Positions 45,646 to 53,995 of a stretch of 64,000 nt of DNA are shown here, one piece after another (the stretch's first letter is position 1; every line of letters begins with the position of its first letter). The stretch is taken from the NCBI RefSeq assembly GCF_016722925.1, contig NZ_JAEQNC010000015.1, positions 1 through 64,000 on the forward strand, read 5' to 3'. Both the position numbers and the translations under genes were made by a program. The notes under the pieces were generated by a model that was given only the letters and a program-made list of their open reading frames with translations, ran no database searches and had not been told where the DNA came from. The stretch is from Phytoamicus setariae. Lineage in GTDB: Bacteria; Pseudomonadota; Alphaproteobacteria; Rhizobiales; Rhizobiaceae.

Positions 45646-46401
45646 TCAGTCCTTTGTCGAGTGCCCGGCTCTGGTCGTTGGAATGCCGTGCGGCGCCAAA
45701 ACCGGCACGAACACGCGGCGAGACGCGCGGGTGAAGACCGGCAAACCCTGGTAAAGCCGCTTCTGCGCTTCCACCGCGATCACGCCGGAAAAGACCGGCA
45801 TCAGTCGCCGGCCGAGCGGCTCCATGCCATGAAAAAGACTCAGCAGCCAGCGGGTGCGGTAGGGCGGAAAGAACAACGCGTCGGAAAACCCGCCGGGAGT
45901 GAAGTTCGTTTCCCGGAGCAGCGTGGTCAGCTGGCCGCGCGAATAGGGGCGCCCCGCGCCGAACGGGGTGTGTTCGAAACGCGCCCAGACGCCGCGCCGG
46001 TTGGGAACGGCAATCACCAGCCGCCCGCCGGGGGCAAGCACCCGCCACAGTTCCTTCAGCATCTCACGCGGGTTTTCGGCAAACTCCAGCGAATGAACCA
46101 GCAAGATCCGGTCGATACAGGAATCGGGTAAGGGAAGTTCTTCATCGAACACCAGCGCTGTTGCCGAGAGCCCACCGGGGGGCCAGTTCACGGCACCCTG
46201 CCCGGCAGGCATGAAGGCGAAGGTACGTTCTGCATCGCCCCGAAACCGCTCGATATAGGGTAACGTATAGCCCAGCCCCACCAGCCGCTCGTCCGGCATG
46301 CGTGGCCAGAGCTTCGCCAGCGCGTGGCTGATGGAGGCCTCTGCAAGCTGACCCAGCGGGGAAAGATAAAACTGCCTGAGATCGACGATATCTGTATTCA
46401 T
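45646..46401 (-). CDS. Class I SAM-dependent methyltransferase
   Basis: A 251-residue protein. The Methyltransf_11-like part has FMPAGQGAVNWPP, FDEELPLPDSCIDRILLVHSLEF and LWRVLAPGGRLVIAVPNRRGVWARFE. The N-terminal SAM glycine loop is poorly conserved, as in the rhizobial relatives of this type. The substrate is unknown. It is divergent from gloB with a 94-bp gap, an arrangement common in Rhizobiaceae. Confidence 0.85.
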   Translation of the reverse strand: MNTDIVDLRQFYLSPLGQLAEASISHALAKLWPRMPDERLVGLGYTLPYIERFRGDAERTFAFMPAGQGAVNWPPGGLSATALVFDEELPLPDSCIDRILLVHSLEFAENPREMLKELWRVLAPGGRLVIAVPNRRGVWARFEHTPFGAGRPYSRGQLTTLLRETNFTPGGFSDALFFPPYRTRWLLSLFHGMEPLGRRLMPVFSGVIAVEAQKRLYQGLPVFTRASRRVFVPVLAPHGIPTTRAGHSTKD

Positions 46402-46495
46402 TGGCCAAATGTATCCTGACCGGGTTGGACTTCAAGGCCGGACCAACTAAATCTTGACCTTGGAGCCTGTCAGAACAAAAAAGGGATGAACGACG

Positions 46496-47266
46496 ATGAG
46501 CGAACTTCAGATCGAGCTCTTCAACTGCCGAAGCGACAATTTCGGTGTGCTGATCCATGATGCGCAATCGGGCAAGACCGTCTCGATCGATGCACCGGAG
46601 GAAGCGCCGATCCTGGCAGCGCTGGATCGGCGCGGCTGGACGCTCAGCGACATCTTCACCACCCATCACCATCCCGACCATGTCGAAGCCAATCTCGCGC
46701 TCAAGGCGCGCTTTGACGTCGAAATTACCGGTCCCAAGAACGAGGCCGACAAAATCCCCGGCATCGGTTTCGCCTTTGGCGATGGCGGTTCGTTTGCCTG
46801 GGCAGGCCATCCGGTCAGGGTTATCGAAACGCCCGGCCACACGGCGGGGCATATTTGCTATTATTTGCCGGAGGACCGAATCCTGTTTTCCGCCGATACG
46901 CTGTTTGCGCTTGGCTGCGGGCGGCTTTTCGAGCGCCCGCCGCGCGACATGTGGCAATCGCTGTCGAAGCTCAAGGCCCTGCCCGGTGATACCGTGGTCT
47001 ATTTCGGCCACGAGTATACACTGGCGAACGCGAGGTTCGCGCTGACCATCGATCCACACAATCAGGCGCTCGTGTCCCGTGTGCGCGACATCGAGCGGCA
47101 GAGAGCCGAAGGGGTGTTCACCGCCCCGACGACCATCGAACGGGAGCTGCAAACAAATCCGTTCCTGCGCGCGGACGATCCCGCCATTCGCAAGCATCTC
47201 GGCATGGAAGGTGCAGAAGATTGGGAAGTGTTTGCCGAAATACGCGCCCGCAAGGATAGATTTTGA
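46496..47266 (+). CDS. gloB: Hydroxyacylglutathione hydrolase (glyoxalase II)
   Basis: A 256-residue metallo-beta-lactamase-fold enzyme. The di-metal motif THHHPDHV is near residues 57-64, with further ligands in [21 protein letters not shown] and FGHEYT. The C-terminal helical domain carries the glutathione-binding residues. It hydrolyses S-lactoylglutathione in methylglyoxal detoxification. Lengths near 255 are normal. The AlkA-type gene starts four bases after its stop, so they are likely cotranscribed. Confidence 0.95.
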   Translation: MSELQIELFNCRSDNFGVLIHDAQSGKTVSIDAPEEAPILAALDRRGWTLSDIFTTHHHPDHVEANLALKARFDVEITGPKNEADKIPGIGFAFGDGGSFAWAGHPVRVIETPGHTAGHICYYLPEDRILFSADTLFALGCGRLFERPPRDMWQSLSKLKALPGDTVVYFGHEYTLANARFALTIDPHNQALVSRVRDIERQRAEGVFTAPTTIERELQTNPFLRADDPAIRKHLGMEGAEDWEVFAEIRARKDRF

Positions 47267-47269
47267 CCG

Positions 47270-47911
47270 ATGCAGCCGATTCGAGATGGCGCCGATATCG
47301 AAAGGGCCGTCGCCGACATTCTCCGGATCGACCCCGAGTTCGCGCGGGTGATCGACCATGCAGGACCGATCCCGCTCCGCCACACGCAGGCGGGGTATCG
47401 GGGGCTCGCGGCAATCATCGTCTCGCAGATGGTGTCGCGTGCTTCGGCGGATGCAATCTGGGCCCGGCTTGAGGAACTGACGGGCGGTGTGCAGCCCGAT
47501 GTGATGCTTGCTCATGAAGTGGCGGCCCTGCGCGGCATCGGGCTTTCCGGCGCCAAGGAGGCGACGCTGCGCCGCCTGGCAGAGGCATGCCGCGATGGGC
47601 TGGATCTCGAAACGACGGCTTATCTGACGGCAGAGGAGGCCTTTTCGCGTCTCAGGGCCGTCAAGGGCATCGGTCCCTGGACTGCCGAAGTCTACCTGCT
47701 GTTTGCCGCGGGACATCCCGACGTGTTCCCGTCGGGGGACGTGGCGCTGCAGGCCGCCTTTGCGCATGCCTATGGTCTTGAGGCCAGACCGACGGAAAAA
47801 GAATTCCGTGCATTGGCCAACAGATGGCAACCATGCCGTTCGATTGCTGCGCGCGCCCTTTGGGCTTATTATGCCCGCGTACTAAGGCGCAATGGCGTGC
47901 CTGTTGCCTGA
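47270..47911 (+). CDS. DNA-3-methyladenine glycosylase II family protein
   Basis: A 213-residue HhH-GPD glycosylase of the AlkA/MAG group. The helix-hairpin-helix is LRAVKGIGPWTAEVYLLF at about residues 125-142, followed by DVFPSGDVALQAAF with the catalytic Asp in SGDVAL. It excises alkylated purines to start base-excision repair. It lacks the N-terminal AlkA_N domain of E. coli AlkA, as usual for this shorter rhizobial form. It overlaps nothing and is probably in the gloB operon. Confidence 0.92.
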   Translation: MQPIRDGADIERAVADILRIDPEFARVIDHAGPIPLRHTQAGYRGLAAIIVSQMVSRASADAIWARLEELTGGVQPDVMLAHEVAALRGIGLSGAKEATLRRLAEACRDGLDLETTAYLTAEEAFSRLRAVKGIGPWTAEVYLLFAAGHPDVFPSGDVALQAAFAHAYGLEARPTEKEFRALANRWQPCRSIAARALWAYYARVLRRNGVPVA

Positions 47912-48013
47912 AAGCAACAGGAGCAAATAACTCATTCTTTTCAGGGCTTCACAATCCTGTTGCAATCCGCCTAGTATGAAGAACAGGGAAATCGAATCGG
48001 TCTGGGAGCTTCC

Positions 48014-48571
48014 ATGACGATTGCAGTGTCACCCCAGTCTCTTCCGGCGTTGGTCCTTAATGCGGACTACCGGCCTCTGAGTTATTACCCCTTGTCGCTA
48101 TGGTCCTGGCAGGACGCGATCAAGGCGGTCTTCCTTGACCGTGTCCACATCATCGCCGAATACGAACACTCGGTTTCCTCACCCAGCTATTCGATGAAAC
48201 TGCCAAGCGTCGTCTGCCTGAAATCCTACGTGCAGCCGTCCCGGTATCCGGCCTTCACCCGTTTCAACGTTTTCCTGCGCGACAAGTTCGAATGCCAATA
48301 TTGCACGTCCGATGACGATCTGACCTTCGACCACGTGACGCCGCGGGCGCTCGGCGGCCAGACGACATGGGAGAACGTGGTGACGGCGTGCGCACCGTGC
48401 AATCTGCGCAAGGGCTCGAAGCTGCCCAAGCAGGCAGGCATGTTCCCGCACCAGAAGCCCTACCGACCGACGGTGCAGGACCTTCACAACAACGGCCGGC
48501 TGTTTCCGCCGAACTACCTGCATGAGAGCTGGATGGACTATCTCTACTGGGATACCGAACTGCAGCCATAA
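48014..48571 (+). CDS. HNH endonuclease family protein
   Basis: A 185-residue protein with an HNH domain: FECQYC, then LTFDHVTPRALGG (first His), ENVVTACAPCNLRKG (Asn and second zinc CxxC). The first 80 residues (LPALVLNADYRPLSYYPLSLWSW) are typical of a conserved alpha/actinobacterial HNH family of about this length. It is probably a housekeeping nuclease of unknown role, not part of a mobile element. The start at 48014 follows GGGAG. Confidence 0.92.
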   Translation: MTIAVSPQSLPALVLNADYRPLSYYPLSLWSWQDAIKAVFLDRVHIIAEYEHSVSSPSYSMKLPSVVCLKSYVQPSRYPAFTRFNVFLRDKFECQYCTSDDDLTFDHVTPRALGGQTTWENVVTACAPCNLRKGSKLPKQAGMFPHQKPYRPTVQDLHNNGRLFPPNYLHESWMDYLYWDTELQP

Positions 48572-48632
48572 TGGCGTATCCGGGCAGCCCAAGCCCCTCA
48601 TCCGGCTTTCAGCAAGCGGCCTTGCCGCTCCT

Positions 48633-49133
48633 TCAAGCGCGCTTTGCTGCGCCCCGAAACCCGATTGCTGCCAGCACCAGACTGACGATCACGTTCCAGC
48701 CGGCGAAGGACAGGCCGAGCACGCGCAGCGTGGCGTCGGTGCAGGACGGACCGTGTTGGGTGTTGATATCGTCGAGCAGGCTGCCGGCGTTCTTGGTCAC
48801 CGCATTGACCGAGGTCGAGCAGGTCGCGGGCCCTTCCCAGAAACCCCATTCGACGCCGGCGTGATAGACGCCGAGGCCGGCGCCAACCAACATCAGGATC
48901 GCGGCGATACCGAGCAGTACCCGTGTCACTTTCGAGGGCAGGCCGAAGAGTGAGGAAAGCACGGCCAGCACAGCCACCGGAATGCCGACATAATAGGGAT
49001 CGCGCTGCAGCAGGCAGAGCATGCAAGGGACGTAGCCGCCAAGATGTTCGAAGCCGAGAGCGGAAAAAATGACGACGATCATTCCCACCAGCAGCAGGAT
49101 CGAGGCGAAGAGATGGGGACGCGTTGCGGTCAT
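48633..49133 (-). CDS. dsbB: Disulfide bond formation protein B
   Basis: A 166-residue inner-membrane protein with four hydrophobic segments. The quinone-reactive Cys pair appears as PCMLCLLQRDPYY in the first periplasmic loop, and the second pair lies in PATCST and GPSCTD. It reoxidises DsbA with ubiquinone. The start at 49133 gives the normal N-terminus; 49175 is a longer option. It follows the YqaA gene after 13 bp. DsbA is not in the window. Confidence 0.92.
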   Translation of the reverse strand: MTATRPHLFASILLLVGMIVVIFSALGFEHLGGYVPCMLCLLQRDPYYVGIPVAVLAVLSSLFGLPSKVTRVLLGIAAILMLVGAGLGVYHAGVEWGFWEGPATCSTSVNAVTKNAGSLLDDINTQHGPSCTDATLRVLGLSFAGWNVIVSLVLAAIGFRGAAKRA

Positions 49134-49146
49134 CAGGCAAATTCCG

Positions 49147-49737
49147 TCAGTGTTTGAGCGCGAGATAGGCGACATAGGCGAGAATCAGCGCGCCAGCGGC
49201 CAAACCTGCAATCAGATTGAGGCGTTTTTCGATGAAATCGCGGATCGGCGCGCCATAGCGGGCGAAGAGCCAGGCGAGCAGCATGAATTTGCCGCCGCGG
49301 GCCACGACCGCCGCGATGAAGAACAGCAGCAGGTTGAACTGCAGAACGCCAGCCAGGATGGTGACGATCTTAAGCGGCGGCAGGTGGGCCGCACCTGAGG
49401 TGACGAGGAAAAGGGTCACCAGTTCGATGTTGACGGCATGCTTCAGCGACTGGAATTCATCCATCTTGCCGTAGAATTCGAGAATCGGCCGGGCAATCGC
49501 CTCGAAGGCATAGTAGCCGATCATCCAGCCCGCCACGCCACCGAGGATGGACCCCACCGAAGCGATGAGCGCATAACGCCAAACCTTCTTGGGATTGGCG
49601 ATCGCCATCGGCAGGAACAGCACTTCGGCCGGGACCAGAAACACCGAACTTTCGATGAAGGCGATGATGAAGAGCCATAATTCGGCGGACGGACGTTCGG
49701 CGAGGCGGAGGGTCCAGTCGTAGAGTCGCTTCAGCAT
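49147..49737 (-). CDS. YqaA family (DedA/VTT) membrane protein
   Basis: A 196-residue membrane protein of the DedA/SNARE-associated (VTT) superfamily, YqaA branch. Signature parts are FIESSVFLVPAEVLFLPMA, GSILGGVAGWMIGYYAFE and KIVTILAGVLQFNLLLFF. Related DedA proteins act in undecaprenyl phosphate or phospholipid recycling. It is cotranscribed with dsbB, 13 bp away. The start at 49737 begins with MLKRLYDW; the upstream frame has no homology. Confidence 0.9.
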   Translation of the reverse strand: MLKRLYDWTLRLAERPSAELWLFIIAFIESSVFLVPAEVLFLPMAIANPKKVWRYALIASVGSILGGVAGWMIGYYAFEAIARPILEFYGKMDEFQSLKHAVNIELVTLFLVTSGAAHLPPLKIVTILAGVLQFNLLLFFIAAVVARGGKFMLLAWLFARYGAPIRDFIEKRLNLIAGLAAGALILAYVAYLALKH

Positions 49738-49912
49738 GAAAGGTTCCGGTGATAAGGCAGTCACGTCTTTATGACGTCCGGGCGCGGTTTGTAAATCGCC
49801 GCTGTCGCGGGTGTCTACACTTTGATGTGATGGACAGCGTACCAAACCGGGCGGAACGGGCCGACGCCTTGGGGCACGTTAGCTCTTGCCATCTAGCGGA
49901 AGGAGCGACACC

Positions 49913-50866
49913 GTGGAAAAACGCCCCTTGGGAAAAACCGGCCTGGACATCGCCCCCCTCGCGCTCGGCGGCAACGTCTTCGGATGGACAATTGACGAAC
50001 AGCAGAGTTTCGCGGTGCTCGATGCCTTCATCGATCATGGCTTCAATGCGATCGATACGGCCGATGTCTACTCGTCCTGGGCACCCGGCAATAAGGGCGG
50101 CGAATCGGAGACCATCATCGGCAAGTGGCTGAAGGCTCGACCGGGCATGCGTGACAGGGTGGTGATATTCACCAAGGTCGGTTCCGATCTCGGCGGCGAC
50201 CGCAAGGGCCTTTCCGAGCGCTGGATCCTTCGTGCTGCCGAGGATTCGCTCAGGCGGCTGGGTGTGGAGACGATCGATCTCTATTTCTCGCACTGGCCTG
50301 ATGAAACGCCGTATGCGGAAACGCTGGGTGCCTATGAAAAGCTGCTGAACGCCGGCAAGATCCGATCCATCGGCGCCTCCAATCTCGATGCTGCCCAGCT
50401 CGGCGAGTCACTCAAGGTCTCGCGCGAAAACAACCTGCCCGCCTATCAGGTACTCCAGCCGGAATATAATCTTTATGCCCGGTCGGGCTTCGAGGGACCG
50501 TTGCGCGATCTCTGCATCGAGCAGAATATCGGCGTCGTGAACTATTACGGCCTGGCTTCGGGTTTCCTGTCGGGTAAGTACCGTAACGCGAAAGATCTCG
50601 AGCAGAGTGCGCGGGGAGAAGACGTTGCGACATATCTCAATGCGCGGGGTTTTGCGGTTCTCGATGCCTTGGACCAGGTATCGGCCGCTCATGGTGTGAA
50701 GCCTGCGGAAGTCGCGCTTGCCTGGCTGATGGCGAGCCCGGGAATTACCGCGCCCATCGCCAGCGCCACGCGTGTCAGTCACGTGGAGAGTTTCGCGCGA
50801 GCGGCAGATCTGGCCCTGTCCGATGAGGACATGGCGGTTCTGAACCGGCCCGGCGTCGCGGGGTGA
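49913..50866 (+). CDS. Aldo/keto reductase
   Basis: A 317-residue NADPH-dependent TIM-barrel oxidoreductase. The tetrad is complete: Asp in AIDTADVY, Tyr in the same motif, Lys in VIFTKVGS and His in YFSHWPDE. YGLASGFLSGKY and IASATRVSHVES hold the NADPH binding residues. The group (AKR13/yeast YajO-like) is broad in substrate. The GTG start at 49913 follows a strong GGAAGGAG. tRNA-Leu follows 96 bp later. Confidence 0.92.
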   Translation: MEKRPLGKTGLDIAPLALGGNVFGWTIDEQQSFAVLDAFIDHGFNAIDTADVYSSWAPGNKGGESETIIGKWLKARPGMRDRVVIFTKVGSDLGGDRKGLSERWILRAAEDSLRRLGVETIDLYFSHWPDETPYAETLGAYEKLLNAGKIRSIGASNLDAAQLGESLKVSRENNLPAYQVLQPEYNLYARSGFEGPLRDLCIEQNIGVVNYYGLASGFLSGKYRNAKDLEQSARGEDVATYLNARGFAVLDALDQVSAAHGVKPAEVALAWLMASPGITAPIASATRVSHVESFARAADLALSDEDMAVLNRPGVAG

Positions 50867-50962
50867 GGCAAAAAGGCGACGATGGCTTCAAAAACCGGTT
50901 GACCGAGGGGCGTTCCTTCGTATAGTCCGCCGCTGTCTCCGTTGAATATTCCTTCACGGCTT

Positions 50963-51047
50963 GCCCCATTGGCGGAACTGGTAGACGCGCTCGACTCAAA
51001 ATCGAGTTCCGAAAGGAGTGCTGGTTCGATTCCGGCATGGGGCACCA
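50963..51047 (+). tRNA. tRNA-Leu, anticodon CAA
   Basis: An 85-base class II tRNA. The 7-bp acceptor GCCCCAT / ATGGGGC, D-arm GGCGGAACTGGTAGACGC, anticodon stem CTCGA / TCGAG with loop containing CAA, a variable arm (TTCCGAAAGGAGTG), T-arm with GGTTCGATTCC, discriminator A and encoded CCA are all visible. It reads UUG codons. Its 3' end is the integration target of the decayed element downstream. Confidence 0.95.
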
Positions 51048-51092
51048 AGAACCTCTTGGTTTATCAATAACATAGCGCGAAATCAACGGGTT
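51032..51092 (+). repeat. Attachment-site copy 1 (tRNA-Leu 3' end plus 45 bp)
   Basis: A 61-bp sequence starting in the tRNA T-arm that recurs at 53996 with three substitutions. Just at the CCA end it holds a dyad ACCAAGA-ACC-TCTTGGT (51044-51060), followed by TT, which can serve both as the tRNA terminator and as a symmetric core for a tyrosine recombinase. Confidence 0.85.
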
Positions 51093-51103
51093 AAGCTTCC
51101 ATC

Positions 51104-51122
51104 TGCTACGGCAAACTGCTAC
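51104..51122 (+). repeat. 19-bp internal repeat, left copy
   Basis: TGCTACGGCAAACTGCTAC, identical to 53913-53931, lies 11 bases inside attachment copy 1 and just before the integrase remnant. It may be an arm-type binding site of the lost recombinase. Confidence 0.7.
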
Positions 51123-51131
51123 GGTGGAGGC

Positions 51132-51260
51132 ATGGAAGACTTGTCTGAATACCCTTGGCTGGCTCTTCGTGGCCGCACCTACTGCATCCGGCCCATAGTA
51201 CCGGCGGACATCCTGCAGGCGCCTCCCGTCTCCCCGGTGCCTCACCTATCGGACCGCTGA
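51132..51260 (+). pseudogene. Truncated tyrosine-integrase N-terminus
   Basis: A 42-codon frame, MEDLSEYPWLALRGRTYCIR followed by PIVPADILQA. The pattern L-x-x-R-G-x-T-Y-x-x-R-x-x-V-P-A-D matches the DUF6538 start of phage-type integrases. Similarity stops after about 30 residues, and the frame closes at 51260. No catalytic domain (R..H-x-x-R..Y) follows anywhere in the element. GGAGG lies only one base before the ATG, so the original start may have been elsewhere. Position next to the tRNA attachment copy is what an integrase gene would have. Confidence 0.65.
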
Positions 51261-51532
51261 ACGAGACGAAAACCCAGAATTCCTACGTACAGGAATACGA
51301 TGCCGATCACGACCAAGAACAAGTTCATCCCCAACGCTAGCAGATATCCAAGAGGGGCAGTGCTAACGCTATAGGCGTGAGCGCCTCCTCTGCCGCCTAG
51401 CGTTACAACGCCAGTGGATAGGGCTTGTACCGTCTTGAAACCCCCTGCTACGAGGAAAAGAAGTCCTGGTAATGCGATTAGCAGGATGTACAACTGCTTG
51501 CGTTTAGCTCGCTCCTTAATGCTTTCGTCCAT
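51242..51532 (-). CDS. Small hypothetical membrane protein in the tRNA-Leu element
   Basis: A 96-residue protein with a basic start (DESIKERAKRKQLY), a hydrophobic segment at about 15-35, a Gly-rich loop (TLGGRGGAHAYS) and a second segment at about 57-85, ending in Arg-rich FRLVQRSDR. I recognise no family. The start at 51532 has AGAAG upstream; 51544 is an in-frame alternative. Its 3' end overlaps the integrase remnant on the opposite strand. Codon use is less GC-biased than in the core genes. Confidence 0.5.
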   Translation of the reverse strand: MDESIKERAKRKQLYILLIALPGLLFLVAGGFKTVQALSTGVVTLGGRGGAHAYSVSTAPLGYLLALGMNLFLVVIGIVFLYVGILGFRLVQRSDR

Positions 51533-51750
51533 ACATCTTCTCATATGTGGGGGCTTCAGTGGTTCATGCTTGTTCACATGGCCCAGATAATACTTTTTCG
51601 ACGCACAGGGACTGAGAAAAGCCGCGCTGTAAACTTGTTGATGCGAATGACAGGTCTGCACCGAAAGCGACCAACGTTTGCAGCGCAGCTAAAAGAAGCA
51701 ATGGGCGACAAGCAGAAGTTAACTCAACTTGCTCGTAAGGGGCGCACATA

Positions 51751-53470
51751 CTACTCCGGCAGCCCCGCCTTCCGCAGGGCATCAATCAAGTGTTGCTGAG
51801 CTTCTGGGCGTGCGTAGTGCAGTACCTGGATCACATTCCGAAGCGATAAATCCGGTTTCACCAGCTTAACCTCGGCGATCACCTCACTTGCACCAGTTAA
51901 GTCGCCTAATTGCGCGCGCGGCGGCTAGATACAAGAAGCCACTGGAGCGCTGTACAGGGACACTCTCGAGCGCTTCTACTGCGTCAGCATATCGAGCGAG
52001 GTCAAAGAGCGTCAGGCCGCGAACCGCTGCAAACCAATCGGGCACGAAGGGGCCCAAGTCTATGGCGGCATCGATTGTGGCCAACGCATCGGCCGGTCTG
52101 CCACTGGCGCGCTGCCAGTTCGCGTAGTCGCCCTTAATCTGCATATCGGCCGGATTGAGTGTCAGCGCCCTGTCAAAATGGAAGCGTGAACGGTAATGGT
52201 CGCCTGTCCAAAGGTAGTAGAGCGCTCTTGCCCAATGAGACGTGGCGTCGTTGGCATCTAGTTCCAGCGCTTGTTTAGAAGCGCTCTCCGCCTTGGCCAT
52301 CTGATCGTCATCGAGCACAATGACATTGCTGATGGTAAGAGCTATCGCCAGCCAGGCATGAGCAAGTGCAAAATGCGGATCGACGGCAATTGCGCGCTCA
52401 AGCAGGGGTACGGCTTCGGCATCACGCTGATGGTCACATAGATTGCGGCCTTGTAACAGACAGTCGTAAGCCGACCAGCTAGTAGTTGGTTTTGCACGGG
52501 CTTTTGCTGCTTCTGCAGCGTACATACGGCCCTCCAGCATTGTTACGATTGCGGCCACAACAAGGTCCTGGACAGCGAAGATATCCTGCGCATCGCGATC
52601 GTAGCGGTCGGCCCAGACGTGATTGCCGGTTATGGCATCGACCAACTGGGCTGTGATGCGTATTCGCTCGCCCAATTTGCGTAGACTACCCTCAACTACA
52701 TAGGCAACGCCCAGTTCCCGCGCTACTTCGATATGACTTTTTCCTTTGTTCGCAAAATGAAACGACGCGTGGCGAGCTACTACGGATAGGCCGCGAAAGC
52801 GGGCGAGTTCGGTAATGATATCCTCGGTGATCCCATCGGAAATGTACTGTTGCCCGGGATCACCACTCATGTTGGTAAATGGCAGTACTGCTATGGACGG
52901 TTTGATACGTTCTACCGCTGTTGGTCGCACCGATGTTCCTGAAGGAGCTCCCAGACTATAGACCCGGACCGGCTGGGCGATATTCTTGAGTTGCTGCTCA
53001 CCCATGTCTTCAAACGAGAGATCAAGGCGACTTCCTACGTTGTCATGAACCATGCTGGTGACTGCAATGCCGCCCGCCGGGGCAAGTCCCTCGATCCGCG
53101 CAGCGACGTTCACGCCTTCACCGAAAACATCGCCATCCTCAGCAATCACATCCCCCAAGTTGACGCCAATGCGGAGTTGGATGGCTCGGTCCTCTGGCAA
53201 CTCTGCGTTCCGTGCTGCCATATCCTTCTGTAATGCAATTGCGCAGGCCACGGCATTCACGACGCTGGGGAATTCCGCGAGAAAGCCATCCCCCATAGAC
53301 TTAAACAGCCGACCTTGGTGCTCGGCGATCCTAGTTTCGATCACTTCGGCGCGGAGGTTCCGCACGACCGTCAGAGTGCCGTCCTCGTCCACACCCATGA
53401 GGCGACTGTAACCGACTACATCGGCTGCAAGGATGGCAGCCAGACGGCGCTGAAAGGACTTCTCCACCAC
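51751..53470 (-). pseudogene. Class III adenylate cyclase with TolB-like and TPR regions, frameshifted near its end
   Basis: Up to the first stop at 51884 the frame has 528 residues. A cyclase domain (about 1-170) has ILAADVVGYSRLM and SMGDGFLAEF, with the metal-binding Asp residues, and GVNVAARIEGLA. A TolB-like segment (about 190-310) has KPSIAVLPFTNMSGDPGQQY. TPR-like repeats follow to the end (DPHFALAHAWLAIAL, LNPADMQIKGDYANW). At the GC dinucleotide tract 51911-51921 the frame changes: after LYLAAARA, one of the other frames continues QLGDLTGASEVIAEVKLVKP and ends, after HLIDALRKAGLPE, at 51751. That is the usual end of such proteins. Either a two-base loss in the tract or a sequencing error explains this. 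The cyclase domain is intact. Confidence 0.82.
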
Positions 53471-53677
53471 TCGATAGTGCCCCAGTTGGTCACCTGGGCT
53501 CCCGTGCAGATCTTGGTTGATGACACGATAGCACAGCCGCGCCTGGTCGCAACCAGTGGTCCCAGAGCGAAGTCAGGCTGCTAGGCGTCATGCCTGCTAG
53601 GGGCCAAAAGCGGTTATAGGCGCCCGTTCGCTTTGGAGGGCTATGCAAGGGCAGTTCAGACGCCTCTCGTGCGAAGG

Positions 53678-53884
53678 TCAGGGCCGGATAGCAGAGAGGT
53701 AGTCTGCACCGCCTCCGCTCACGCCCTCAACTGCTCCTGCTTCAGAGATGCGGCCACGCTCGGGGCTTCTGGCCACCACGATCTTAGCGAAGATCTCGGG
53801 TTGGTTCGGCTGATAAGCCTTGGTGATGAACCAGCGTAGGAAGAGGTTGGGGTTTGCAGGGTCACACCGCCTGTCGGGGCCCGC
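53678..53884 (-). other. Possible gene remnant in the 525-bp gap before attachment copy 2
   Basis: The stretch 53471-53995 holds no complete gene. A stop-free 69-codon frame on the minus strand reads DPANPNLFLRWFITKAYQPN, then QPEIFAKIVVARSPERGRIS, and ends ADYLSAIRP. It has no start codon and looks coding rather than random, so it may be the 3' end of a lost gene. I recognise no family. Overlapping frames on the other strand look less convincing. Confidence 0.3.
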
Positions 53885-53912
53885 TCACAGCCAACTCTGA
53901 TCACCTTGAAGG

Positions 53913-53931
53913 TGCTACGGCAAACTGCTAC
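53913..53931 (+). repeat. 19-bp internal repeat, right copy
   Basis: Identical to 51104-51122 and in the same orientation, 64 bases inside attachment copy 2. The sequence on either side differs from the left copy, so the identity is confined to these 19 bases. Confidence 0.7.
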
Positions 53932-53995
53932 AGAGAAGCCAGCAGGTGCGAAGCTAACACATTGATTTAACAGCATGTAAGGCGGTGCCTTGACC

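Noticed and set aside
46142-47830. 562-codon minus-strand open frame opposite gloB and the AlkA-type gene
   Set aside because: It runs through two well-supported genes on the other strand and part of the methyltransferase in another frame; composition is that of a shadow.
50779-51048. Minus-strand frame beginning MVPHAGIEPALLS, and a similar one at 53719-54012
   Set aside because: These are antisense translations of the tRNA-Leu 3' end and its att duplicate, a known source of spurious gene calls.
51545-51799. 84-codon plus-strand frame between the membrane protein and the cyclase
   Set aside because: It overlaps the restored 3' end of the cyclase gene and has no domain or ribosome binding site.
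51751-53470. Reading the cyclase gene as a normal 528-residue protein
   Set aside because: The adjacent frame continues with a plausible family C-terminus across the GC tract, so a frameshift is the better explanation.
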